Both the position numbers and the translations under genes were made by a program. The notes under the pieces are model-generated. The model was not told the DNA's origin. It did no database searches and saw nothing but the letters and a program-made list of their open reading frames with translations. This document shows, piece by piece, positions 1 through 6,890 of a stretch of DNA of 7,246 bases. The stretch lies in the NCBI GenBank assembly GCA_002085385.1, contig NATO01000066.1:1-7246 (forward strand). The letters run 5' to 3'. The DNA comes from a candidate division Zixibacteria bacterium 4484_93 (lineage in GTDB: Bacteria; UBP14; UBA6098; 4484-93). Each line of letters opens with the position of its first letter. Position 1 is the first letter of the stretch.

Positions 1-1238
1 CAAAACTACCCATTATAAAGGAGTTGTTTATCTCTCTCGACCAGTATTCAATCCTCCTTGAACAAGCAACCGTTATCTCCAAGGCACGAAAGACAGCGAA
101 AACAAAAATCCTTACCGGCTGGATGCGAGAGGACAAATTCAGCGAATTCAAGAAAAAGACAACCGCTCTCTTTCCGAGCATCGAGATAATAGAGATAGCT
201 CCAGAAGAAGGTGAGGAGCCACCGGTCGCACTCAAGAACCCTGAGGCACTGAAGCCTGTCGAGGTGGTAACATCGCTATACGGCTACCCACGCCCAGGAA
301 TGATAGACCCGACACCGCTTGTTGCCCTCTTCTTCCCGCTCTTCTTCGGCGTAGCAATAACGGATGCAGGATATGGACTCGTTCTACTCCTTATGGGAAC
401 GATTGGCGCCCTTCTCTTCCGTAAAGACCCCGGGGCAAAAAAACTTATGAAACTCATTGCTTATGGTGGATTCTTCGCTATCATAGCGGGAATAATAACA
501 GGTGGATACTTCGGTATGAACGCCTCAGATATGAACATCCCTGTTCTTAAAAGCCTCAAACTGTTCGACCCACTGCAGGATGCTATGATATTCTTCAGCA
601 TAGTAATCATACTCGGTGCAATACAGGTCTCTGTCGGGTTTCTGGCAGGAATGTATATAAAACTGCTCTACACAAGAAGCGTAGTGAGAAAGATAAGAAC
701 TATCGTTGTCTCCCTTTCCTGGGTGACAATATCACTCGGAGCAGGAGCAGCTATGATAAGCTTCCTGCTGCCGGATGTTATCAAACCTTATGCAGCTATC
801 TATACCAATATGCTACTCTATGGTGTTCTGGGGATGCTATTCGGCAATCTTATTCTCGGAATCGCATCGGGGGAGGGCATCGGCAAATCGGTATACGAGG
901 CGCTCGGCTTCGATGGGCTGTATGCTATAATAGGACTGTTCGGCGACATACTCTCATACTCGAGGCTCTTGGCACTCGGACTGGCAACAGGCGTCATCGC
1001 CAGTGTAATAGACATCATTGCAAAGACGGTGTCCGGGATACCGGTTGTCGGGATACTCATAGCCGTTCTAATCCTGCTTCTGGGACATACAGCATACATC
1101 GGGCTATCGGCAATATCCGCCTTCGTCCACCCAGCGAGATTGCAGTTCGTCGAGTTCTTTACCAAGTTCTATGAGGGAGGAGGAAAGGAGTTTAAGCCTT
1201 TCAGAAAGAGATATAAAAACATAATAATAACCAACTAA
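1..1238 (+). CDS. atpI: V/A-type ATPase subunit I, C-terminal membrane part (5' truncated)
   Basis: Membrane stator subunit (NtpI; homologous to eukaryotic subunit a) that forms the ion half-channels beside the K ring. The frame is open to the left edge (first complete codon at 3), so about 411 residues are visible of a family usually around 620-660; the cytoplasmic N-terminal part is largely missing. The TTG at 24 is an internal codon, not the start. The visible part begins with the end of the cytoplasmic domain (GWMREDKF near 120-140), then DPTPLVALFFPLFFG at about 306-350, which opens the membrane domain of roughly seven or eight hydrophobic segments up to about 1150. Segment SYSRLLALG carries the Arg at 963-965 that aligns with the essential Arg735 of yeast Vph1. 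PARLQFVEFF carries a second Arg at 1137-1139, probably matching Vph1 Arg799. The end, EFFTKFYEGGG, is typical of the family. The stop is 9 nt before K. Confidence 0.96.
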   Translation, partial: KLPIIKELFISLDQYSILLEQATVISKARKTAKTKILTGWMREDKFSEFKKKTTALFPSIEIIEIAPEEGEEPPVALKNPEALKPVEVVTSLYGYPRPGMIDPTPLVALFFPLFFGVAITDAGYGLVLLLMGTIGALLFRKDPGAKKLMKLIAYGGFFAIIAGIITGGYFGMNASDMNIPVLKSLKLFDPLQDAMIFFSIVIILGAIQVSVGFLAGMYIKLLYTRSVVRKIRTIVVSLSWVTISLGAGAAMISFLLPDVIKPYAAIYTNMLLYGVLGMLFGNLILGIASGEGIGKSVYEALGFDGLYAIIGLFGDILSYSRLLALGLATGVIASVIDIIAKTVSGIPVVGILIAVLILLLGHTAYIGLSAISAFVHPARLQFVEFFTKFYEGGGKEFKPFRKRYKNIIITN

Positions 1239-1246
1239 GGAGGAGA
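1237..1246 (+). promoter_or_regulatory. Strong ribosome binding site for subunit K
   Basis: AAGGAGGAGA overlaps the stop codon of subunit I and lies just before the ATG at 1248. It is the longest match to the anti-Shine-Dalgarno sequence in the window, though the spacing is short. The proteolipid is needed in about ten copies per enzyme, so strong initiation here makes sense; that link is inference. Confidence 0.75.
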
Positions 1247-1247
1247 A

Positions 1248-1808
1248 ATGAAAAGGGCTCTAATACTGCTTCTGTTTCTTCTTGCCACCTTTTCCGTTGT
1301 ATCTGCCCAGGAAATTGGAACATCTTCTGCGGGGATAAGCGGCGTTGCTCTCACCATTATCGGGGCAGCAATTGCTGTCGCTATGGCGGGGATTGGCTCC
1401 GCTATGGGGATTATGACATCAGCGAATATGAGTCTCGGTGCAATGCACGAGAATCCTGAGCTTTTCCCTCAGTTTTTGCTATTGTCCGCTCTGCCCGGAA
1501 CACAGGGGATATATGGCTTCGTTGTCGGGTTCCTCATCATCCTCTGGAGCGGCATACTGGGTGGAAATACTGCTGCTCTGACAACATCCGCCGGCTGGCG
1601 ATTCCTGTTTGCAGGACTGCCGATAGGTCTCGCAGGACTTTTCTCCGCTATATATCAGGGAAAGGTCTGTGCATCAGGCGTCGGGCTCGTCGTCAAGGAC
1701 AAAACACAGGTGGCAAAGGCAATGACACTGGCAGCATTCGTCGAGTTCTACGCAATCCTCGGGCTACTCGCTTCTGTCCTTATCCTACTGAACATCAAGC
1801 TGATATAG
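1248..1808 (+). CDS. atpK: V/A-type ATPase subunit K, duplicated (two-hairpin) rotor-ring proteolipid, predicted Na+-binding
   Basis: Subunit of the membrane rotor ring (NtpK; homologous to eukaryotic c and bacterial F-type c). At 186 residues it is longer than E. hirae NtpK (156) because of an N-terminal hydrophobic stretch, residues 1-20, that ends in VSAQ and looks like a cleavable signal peptide. Four membrane helices follow, at about 30-56, 75-104, 117-145 and 155-182, as two hairpins from an ancestral duplication. The first hairpin has LPGTQGIYGF and no membrane carboxylate. The second has YQGK and VEFYAILG, with the ion-binding Glu166. Leu82, Thr85, Gln86, Gln137 and Glu166 match the Na+ ligands Leu61, Thr64, Gln65, Gln110 and Glu139 of NtpK, at offset +21 in the first hairpin and +27 in the second (a 6-residue longer loop between). 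One carboxylate per four helices is the usual V-type arrangement. Family assignment is firm; Na+ specificity is inferred from the ligands. Confidence 0.96.
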   Translation: MKRALILLLFLLATFSVVSAQEIGTSSAGISGVALTIIGAAIAVAMAGIGSAMGIMTSANMSLGAMHENPELFPQFLLLSALPGTQGIYGFVVGFLIILWSGILGGNTAALTTSAGWRFLFAGLPIGLAGLFSAIYQGKVCASGVGLVVKDKTQVAKAMTLAAFVEFYAILGLLASVLILLNIKLI

Positions 1809-1813
1809 GAAAG
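1807..1813 (+). promoter_or_regulatory. Ribosome binding site for subunit E
   Basis: AGGAAAG begins within the TAG stop of K and ends 3 nt before the ATG at 1817. It is a moderate match with tight spacing, and supports that start. Confidence 0.5.
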
Positions 1814-1816
1814 ATT

Positions 1817-2383
1817 ATGGGCTACATAGAGATTCTCGAGCGGATAAAACAGGACACACAAGAAGAGATACAGCGTATCCAGAAGGAAACGGAGGAGAAA
1901 ATCCAGCTCATCGAGACAGAGATTGAGCAGGAGAGAAAATCCCGGCTCAAGAATATCCAGGAGGAAGCAGAACTCATCAAAAAGAGAACATTCGAGCACA
2001 AAATAGCATTGGCTCGCTCCGAGATGAGAAAACAGTTGCTCTCGCTCAAACAGCAGCTACTCGAAGAGCTGTTCTCACAGGCAAAACAGCACCTCCTGAA
2101 CCTACCCGATGAGGAGTATGTCTCACGCTTCAGGAAGGCAGTGGATAAGATAACCGACTCGGGCACCCTCTTTGTCGGAGCTTTGGACTTTCAACGCCGT
2201 GGTGAAATATTCAAAAGGGAATTTGAAAAAGATTTCACCGTCTCGAAGACCGATGAGATAGACTACGGAGTGATAATCGACAAGGGAAGGGTGCGATACA
2301 ATCTCTCTGTCGATGCAATATTTTCCGACAGACGAGAAAATCTGACCGAGAAGCTCGTCAACCTCATTTTCCCGAAAGAGTGA
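1817..2383 (+). CDS. atpE: V/A-type ATPase subunit E (peripheral stalk)
   Basis: Peripheral stalk subunit (NtpE) that pairs with subunit G/H and holds the A3B3 head fixed against subunit I while the rotor turns. The 188 residues are normal for the family. Residues 1 to about 95 form a long, highly charged helix rich in Glu, Lys, Gln and Arg with regularly spaced Ile/Leu, expected to form the coiled coil with the partner stalk protein. About 100-188 form the globular head-binding domain. The conserved C-terminal stretch RYNLSVDAIFSDRREN and the ending KLVNLIFPKE fit E subunits. The ATG at 1817 follows the K stop by 8 nt and gives the usual N-terminus, directly entering the helix. The low-complexity coiled coil makes similarity scores over the N-terminal half less informative; the call rests on the C-terminal motif and the position between K and C. 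Confidence 0.93.
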   Translation: MGYIEILERIKQDTQEEIQRIQKETEEKIQLIETEIEQERKSRLKNIQEEAELIKKRTFEHKIALARSEMRKQLLSLKQQLLEELFSQAKQHLLNLPDEEYVSRFRKAVDKITDSGTLFVGALDFQRRGEIFKREFEKDFTVSKTDEIDYGVIIDKGRVRYNLSVDAIFSDRRENLTEKLVNLIFPKE

Positions 2384-2384
2384 T

Positions 2385-3404
2385 ATGCTATTCCAACCTA
2401 TCATAATGACCGGGGATACAAGATACGCTTATGCCTCCGGGGTGATAAGAGCGAAGGAGACAAGACTTCTGCGGAAGGCAGATTTCTACAAGCTTGCAGA
2501 GATACCAATAGATGAACTGGGCAAGGCGTTCGAGGAAGCAGGATACTATCTGAAGAACTCCGATAACCCTGGCGTCGAGGACTACGAGGCAGGACTCGTC
2601 GAGGCGGAGAGAGAGACATTGAGCCTCATCGATGAACTGCTGCCAGACTCAAGATTACCATTTTATCTGAAGGCGAAGTATGATTTCGCCAATGCGGCGT
2701 ATCTCCTCAAATGCCGAATCTCCGGTGAAAAGCCGCAGGATGCAGGCATTGTTCATATAGGGAATATCGGCGTGACAAGGCTCCGACGCTTCTTCGCAGC
2801 AGGAGAGAAAGAGAAAATACCAGATGAGTTCATACACTCTATCGAGCAGGCTGAACAGGAGTACGACGCGACAAAGAACCCTGCAACTATCGATATTACA
2901 CTCGATATGGAGTATCTCTCTCTCCTCAAGAGCTGCCTGGAAAAAAGCAGGTTCATAAAGGAGTATATCGGTTTGAAGAGCGACCTGCTCAACATAAAAA
3001 ACCTCATCAGAACAAGGCTACTTAAACTCCCCTATGGGTTTTTCAAGACAATCTTCGTTCCATTCGGAAAGCTGCCTCCCCAATTCTTCGATGAGCTATC
3101 AGATAAGCCGGAGGAGGTTGTCTCATCGAAGCTGTCGGTAAGCTACCTCGGTAGACGGCTCGGAGATGAACTCGCAAAAGCAATCAGGGAAAAGAGCTTC
3201 CTGGATTTTGATGTGTTATCCGAGGCATACGAGCTCCTGTTCCTCGATAATATCAAGTTCTGCCCGTTCGGGCTCGAGCTCGTGTATGCATACTGGGAGA
3301 TGATTACATTCGAGATAAACACAGTGCGCAGAATAATACTTGCACGCCTGTCCGGTCTGCCCGAAGAGAAGATAAGGAGAATAATACCATATGGATACCT
3401 GTAG
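2385..3404 (+). CDS. atpC: V/A-type ATPase subunit C (rotor coupling subunit, homologous to eukaryotic d)
   Basis: Funnel-shaped central subunit (NtpC) that sits on the cytoplasmic face of the K ring and receives the D-F shaft, coupling rotation to ion transport. The 339 residues are normal for the family, and the protein is predicted to be mostly helical with no membrane segments. The N-terminal YAYASGVIRAKETRLL matches the usual YAY...RxxExxLL signature. The C-terminal CPFGLELVYAYWEMITFE and NTVRRIILARLSGLP match the PFG...Y...E...RxII..K..GL pattern. The ATG lies 1 nt after the TGA stop of E; the only upstream purine-rich sequence is a weak GAAAGAG at 2374-2380, so initiation probably relies on coupling with E. 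An alternative ATG at 2406 lacks any visible binding site and would shorten the protein by seven residues. The 3' end overlaps F by 14 nt. Confidence 0.95.
   Translation: MLFQPIIMTGDTRYAYASGVIRAKETRLLRKADFYKLAEIPIDELGKAFEEAGYYLKNSDNPGVEDYEAGLVEAERETLSLIDELLPDSRLPFYLKAKYDFANAAYLLKCRISGEKPQDAGIVHIGNIGVTRLRRFFAAGEKEKIPDEFIHSIEQAEQEYDATKNPATIDITLDMEYLSLLKSCLEKSRFIKEYIGLKSDLLNIKNLIRTRLLKLPYGFFKTIFVPFGKLPPQFFDELSDKPEEVVSSKLSVSYLGRRLGDELAKAIREKSFLDFDVLSEAYELLFLDNIKFCPFGLELVYAYWEMITFEINTVRRIILARLSGLPEEKIRRIIPYGYL
3374..3380 (+). promoter_or_regulatory. Ribosome binding site for subunit F, inside the end of subunit C
   Basis: AAGGAGA lies 10 nt before the ATG at 3391. It supports that start over the in-frame ATG at 3406, which has only a short TAGG immediately beside it. 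Choosing 3391 makes F overlap C by 14 nt. Confidence 0.6.
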
Positions 3405-3726
3405 GATGGCAATAATAGGCGATGAGGAGACCTTGTTACCCTTTCTCGCTCTCGGTGTCGAGGTTCACCCTGCCTCCGATGAGAAGGAGGCGGAGAGAAT
3501 ATTCGCAAGACTCACAAAATCCAAGGAGCTCACCGTGATATTTATAACCGAGCGGTTCTATCCTACATTAAAGGAAGAGATAGATAGGATTGCATACGAG
3601 CCTCTACCTTCGGTGGTGCTCATTCCGGATGTCTCCGGCAGCCGTGGGTTCGGGCTCGCAAACATAAGGGCAACTGTAAAAAAGGCTGCGGGAAGGGATA
3701 TAATCGGAGAAGCAAAAGAGGAGTAA
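3391..3726 (+). CDS. atpF: V/A-type ATPase subunit F (central rotor; NtpG in Enterococcus)
   Basis: Small rotor subunit that binds the D shaft and, in E. hirae, stimulates ATP hydrolysis. The 111 residues are typical of the family (about 100-110). The N-terminus, RMAIIGDEETLLPFLALGVEV, fits the hallmark IxVIGD...GFxxxGV beginning of a Rossmann-like alpha/beta fold. VIFITERFY at about residues 49-57 and PSVVLIPD at about 73-80 supply the next strands. The C-terminal tail from about 90 is charged and predicted helical, as in other F subunits. Membrane segments are absent. It overlaps the end of C by 14 nt and precedes A by 4 nt, the position seen in most V/A operons. The symbol is ambiguous: this gene is atpF in archaeal-style naming and ntpG in E. 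hirae, and is unrelated to F-type subunit b. Confidence 0.94.
   Translation: MDTCRMAIIGDEETLLPFLALGVEVHPASDEKEAERIFARLTKSKELTVIFITERFYPTLKEEIDRIAYEPLPSVVLIPDVSGSRGFGLANIRATVKKAAGRDIIGEAKEE
3717..3723 (+). promoter_or_regulatory. Ribosome binding site for subunit A
   Basis: AGAGGAG ends 7 nt before the ATG at 3731, inside the last codons of F. The spacing is ideal, and it fixes the start of A. Confidence 0.65.
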
Positions 3727-3730
3727 GTCT

Positions 3731-5506
3731 ATGCAACAAGGAAAGATAATCAAGGTATCGGGACCATTGGTGGTGGCAGAGAATATGGCAGGCTCGAGGA
3801 TGTACGATGTTGTAATGGTGAGCGAACATCGTCTCATAGGTGAGATAATCGAGCTGCGTGGAGATACAGCCTCCATACAGGTCTATGAGGACACATCCGG
3901 ACTCGGTCCCGGAGAGCCGGTGTATCTAACAGGTGCTCCGCTATCGGTCGAGCTTGGACCCGGGCTTATCGCATCCATCTATGACGGGATACAGCGACCC
4001 CTCGATAAGATAAGAGATAAGGTCGGGGATTTCATAACCCGCGGTGTATCGGAACCACCCTTAGATGAGAAAAAGCTCTGGGAGTTTGTCCCGCAGAAGA
4101 AAGCAGGCGATAAAGTCGTAGGCGGTGATATACTCGGAACCGTTCAGGAGACCATCGCTGTGATACACAAGATACTCGTCCCGCCCGATGTATCAGGCGA
4201 GATAGTGGAGATAAACGGCGGCAAGCACACCATCAGAGACATCATCGCCCGCATAAAAACCAGCGATGGGAACAGCCGTGAGTTGACAATGACCCAGCGT
4301 TGGCCCGTCAGACAGCCGAGACCATATAAGAGAAAGATCGTACCTGACACCCCACTTATCTCGGGGCAGAGGACTATCGATACATTCTTCCCTGTCGGAA
4401 AGGGGGGAACAGCCTGCATTCCTGGACCATTCGGCAGCGGGAAGACGGTCATCCAGCACCAGCTGGCTAAATATGCCGACGCCGATATCATACTCTATGT
4501 CGGCTGCGGGGAACGAGGAAACGAGATGACCGATGTTCTTATAGAGTTCCCTCAGCTCACCGACCCGAGAACCGGACAGCCTCTTATGAACCGCACGGTG
4601 CTTATCGCAAACACATCCAATATGCCCGTCGCAGCAAGGGAGGCATCCGTCTATACAGGCATAACAATCGCCGAATACTTCCGAGATATGGGGTATTCCG
4701 TTGCACTTATGGCTGACTCGACATCCAGATGGGCAGAGGCTATGAGGGAAATATCCGGCAGGCTCGAGGAGATGCCAGGCGAGGAAGGATACCCCGCATA
4801 CCTCGGCAGAAGGATAGCAGAGTTCTACGAGCGAACAGGGAAAACCATCTGCCTGGGACAGGATGACAGAATCGGTTCACTAACGGCAATCGGCGCCGTT
4901 TCACCACCCGGAGGAGACCTATCCGACCCGGTCGTCCAGGCAACATTGAGGGTCGCTCGGGTATTCTGGAGCCTCGAGGACAACCTCGCATACCGCAGAC
5001 ATTTCCCGGCTATATCCTGGCTTAACTCATACACGCTTTATCAGGACAACCTGAAAGAATACTACACAAGGGAATTTGGTGAGGAGTTCATCGGTATGCG
5101 TGCGGAGGCAATGAAGCTACTCCAACAGGAAGCAGAACTCGAGGAGATAGTCAGACTCGTCGGTGCAGATTCCCTCGGACCATCGGACAGGCTCATACTC
5201 GAGGCGTCTCGCTCAATAAAGGAGGATTTCCTCCAGCAGGACGCATTCGACGAGGTCGATACCTACTGCTCGAAAAAGAAACAGCTCTTGCTCCTGCGCC
5301 TCGTCCTCAGATTCTACCACGAGGCAAAAAAAGCTCTCAACAAAGGGGTTCTATTCGATAGGATTGCCTCCCTTCCAATAAGAGAGGAAATTGCGAGGGC
5401 AAAGTTCATTCCGGAGGACAAGATAGATGAGATAGAAAAACTCGAGGCAAGTCTTGCCGACGATATGACACGCCTCATATCCGAGGAGGAAGAATCGTAT
5501 GCTTAA
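3731..5506 (+). CDS. atpA: V/A-type ATPase catalytic subunit A
   Basis: Catalytic subunit (NtpA; EC 7.1.2.2 for H+ enzymes, 7.2.2.1 for Na+ enzymes); three copies alternate with B in the cytoplasmic head. The 591 residues match the family norm of 580-600. Residues 1 to about 70 are the N-terminal beta barrel. About 110-190 are the A-specific 'bulge' insertion that separates A from B and from F-type beta. About 200-440 form the nucleotide-binding domain, and the rest is the C-terminal helical domain. Walker A is GPFGSGKT at 232-239, with Lys238 and Thr239. GERGNEM holds the catalytic Glu261 and the phosphate-sensing Arg262. Walker B is VALMAD, ending at Asp329, followed by STSRWAEAMREISGRLEEMPGEEGYPAYL. 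All catalytic residues are present, so the enzyme should be active. There is no intein at the P-loop, a known insertion site in some archaeal and yeast homologues. The 3' end overlaps B by 8 nt. Confidence 0.98.
   Translation: MQQGKIIKVSGPLVVAENMAGSRMYDVVMVSEHRLIGEIIELRGDTASIQVYEDTSGLGPGEPVYLTGAPLSVELGPGLIASIYDGIQRPLDKIRDKVGDFITRGVSEPPLDEKKLWEFVPQKKAGDKVVGGDILGTVQETIAVIHKILVPPDVSGEIVEINGGKHTIRDIIARIKTSDGNSRELTMTQRWPVRQPRPYKRKIVPDTPLISGQRTIDTFFPVGKGGTACIPGPFGSGKTVIQHQLAKYADADIILYVGCGERGNEMTDVLIEFPQLTDPRTGQPLMNRTVLIANTSNMPVAAREASVYTGITIAEYFRDMGYSVALMADSTSRWAEAMREISGRLEEMPGEEGYPAYLGRRIAEFYERTGKTICLGQDDRIGSLTAIGAVSPPGGDLSDPVVQATLRVARVFWSLEDNLAYRRHFPAISWLNSYTLYQDNLKEYYTREFGEEFIGMRAEAMKLLQQEAELEEIVRLVGADSLGPSDRLILEASRSIKEDFLQQDAFDEVDTYCSKKKQLLLLRLVLRFYHEAKKALNKGVLFDRIASLPIREEIARAKFIPEDKIDEIEKLEASLADDMTRLISEEEESYA
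5483..5490 (+). promoter_or_regulatory. Ribosome binding site for subunit B, inside the end of subunit A
   Basis: GAGGAGGA lies 8 nt before the ATG at 5499 and encodes part of the acidic C-terminus of A. The strong match and good spacing fix the start of B and allow independent as well as coupled initiation, which suits the 1:1 A:B ratio. Confidence 0.7.
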
Positions 5507-6884
5507 AGAATACACCACAATCAACGAGATAACGGGTCCACTTGTGCTTGTCGAGGAGGTCGAGGGCGCCCGATACGACGAACTGGTGGAGATTACACTA
5601 CCCACAGGTGAAATCAGGCGAGGCAAGGTGCTCGAGGTCGACAGGGACAAGGCTCTCATCCAGCTTTTCGAGGGTGCAACGGGTGTCGATGTCGCAGGCA
5701 GCCGAGTGAAGTTCCTCGGGAAAAGCATCACATTCGGCGTATCACCCGACATAGTCGGAAGGATATTCAACGGACTCGGCAAACCGATAGACGGCGGACC
5801 AAACATTATACCGGACAGGAGGCTGAACATAAACGGCAGCCCTATCAACCCGTACGCAAGAGAGTATCCATCAGAGTTCATCCAGACAGGCGTCTCTGCA
5901 ATAGATGGGTTGAATACACTCGTCCGCGGGCAGAAACTGCCCATCTTCTCAGGCTCGGGGCTACCACATAACCAACTGGCAGCACAGATTGCGAGGCAAT
6001 CAAAAGTCCTCGGGAAAGCCGAACAGTTCGCCGTCGTCTTCGCCGCAATGGGAATAACATTCGAGGAGGCAAACTACTTCAAAACCGAACTCCAGCGCTC
6101 CGGAGCCCTCGAACGCTCTGTGATGTTTTTGAACCTCGCCGACGACCCGGCAATCGAAAGGATAGCTACACCAAGGGTCGCCCTCACCGCAGCAGAATAC
6201 CTCGCCTTCGACCTCGATATGCATGTCCTCGTCATTCTAACCGATATGACCAACTACTGCGAAGCTCTCCGAGAGGTCTCAGCCGCAAGAAAGGAAATAC
6301 CTGCAAGAAGAGGATACCCTGGATATCTCTACACCGACCTCGCAACGATATACGAACGAGCAGGAAGAATAAAGGGGAAGGAAGGCTCTATTACCCAGAT
6401 ACCCATCCTGACGATGCCAGAGGATGACAAGACGCATCCTATACCCGACCTGACAGGATACATAACCGAAGGGCAGATTATCCTCTCAAGACAGCTGCAC
6501 AAAAAGGGTATTATGCCACCTATCGATGTCCTGCCATCGCTATCACGACTGAGGCAGAAAGGTGTCGGCGTCGGGAAGACAAGGGAAGACCACAACGATA
6601 TGTTCAGCCAGTCGTTCGCCGCCTACGCAAGGGGAAAGGAGGCACAAGAACTGGCAGTTATCCTCGGTGAGGCGGCTCTATCGGACATCGACAAGCTCTA
6701 CTTCCAGTATGCCGAGACATTCGAGCGAGAGTTCGTCGGGCAGGGAGAGCATACCAACCGCACAATCGAGGAGACCCTCGACATCGGATGGAAACTGCTT
6801 TCCGCCTTCCCAACAATGGAACTCAAGCGTGTCAAGCCAGAGATTATAGAAAAGTATATGAAGAAATACATCAAGGAAAAATAA
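5499..6884 (+). CDS. atpB: V/A-type ATPase regulatory (non-catalytic) subunit B
   Basis: Paralogue of A (NtpB) that alternates with it in the A3B3 head and completes each catalytic site from across the interface. The 461 residues are normal for the family (about 455-470). Residues 1 to about 75 form the beta barrel, with ITGPLVLVEEVEGARYDELVEI typical of B. Where A has a P-loop, B has SGSGLPHN at 151-158: the Walker A lysine is absent, as in all B subunits, so it is not expected to hydrolyse ATP. PSLSRL carries the arginine finger Arg350, the same number I recall for E. hirae NtpB, within the conserved PSLSRLRQKGVG region followed by KTREDH. The nucleotide-binding fold is otherwise intact, and the C-terminal helical domain extends from about 365. 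It starts inside the end of A with an 8-nt overlap, and ends 6 nt before D. Confidence 0.98.
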   Translation: MLKEYTTINEITGPLVLVEEVEGARYDELVEITLPTGEIRRGKVLEVDRDKALIQLFEGATGVDVAGSRVKFLGKSITFGVSPDIVGRIFNGLGKPIDGGPNIIPDRRLNINGSPINPYAREYPSEFIQTGVSAIDGLNTLVRGQKLPIFSGSGLPHNQLAAQIARQSKVLGKAEQFAVVFAAMGITFEEANYFKTELQRSGALERSVMFLNLADDPAIERIATPRVALTAAEYLAFDLDMHVLVILTDMTNYCEALREVSAARKEIPARRGYPGYLYTDLATIYERAGRIKGKEGSITQIPILTMPEDDKTHPIPDLTGYITEGQIILSRQLHKKGIMPPIDVLPSLSRLRQKGVGVGKTREDHNDMFSQSFAAYARGKEAQELAVILGEAALSDIDKLYFQYAETFEREFVGQGEHTNRTIEETLDIGWKLLSAFPTMELKRVKPEIIEKYMKKYIKEK

Positions 6885-6890
6885 CCGTAT

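Noticed and set aside
24..26. TTG at 24 as the start of subunit I, with AAGGAG just upstream
   Set aside because: AAAGGAG at 17-23 resembles a binding site, but it directly abuts the TTG with no spacing. The frame continues open upstream with plausible subunit I residues (KLPIIKEL), and the protein would lack most of its cytoplasmic domain. It is an internal codon of a truncated gene.
1200..1250. Possible terminator or promoter between I and K (AT-rich stretch at about 1208-1233)
   Set aside because: The AT-rich stretch is coding sequence for the Lys/Asn/Ile tail of subunit I. There is no hairpin with a T-run, and only 9 nt separate the genes.
4421..4450. Possible intein in subunit A at the P-loop, a known insertion site in some archaeal and yeast homologues
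   Set aside because: GPFGSGKT is uninterrupted and the protein has normal length (591 residues), so no intein is present.
5351..5944. A 197-codon open frame on the minus strand across the A/B junction
   Set aside because: It lies wholly opposite two clearly identified genes, shows no recognisable domain, and is rich in Ser, Pro and Leu as expected from the reverse complement of codons such as GAG and GGA. It is a shadow frame.
6562..6849. A 95-codon plus-strand frame inside subunit B
   Set aside because: It is an out-of-frame reading of conserved B sequence containing the arginine finger region and C-terminal domain. The composition is Ser/Arg/Gln-rich and there is no known family.
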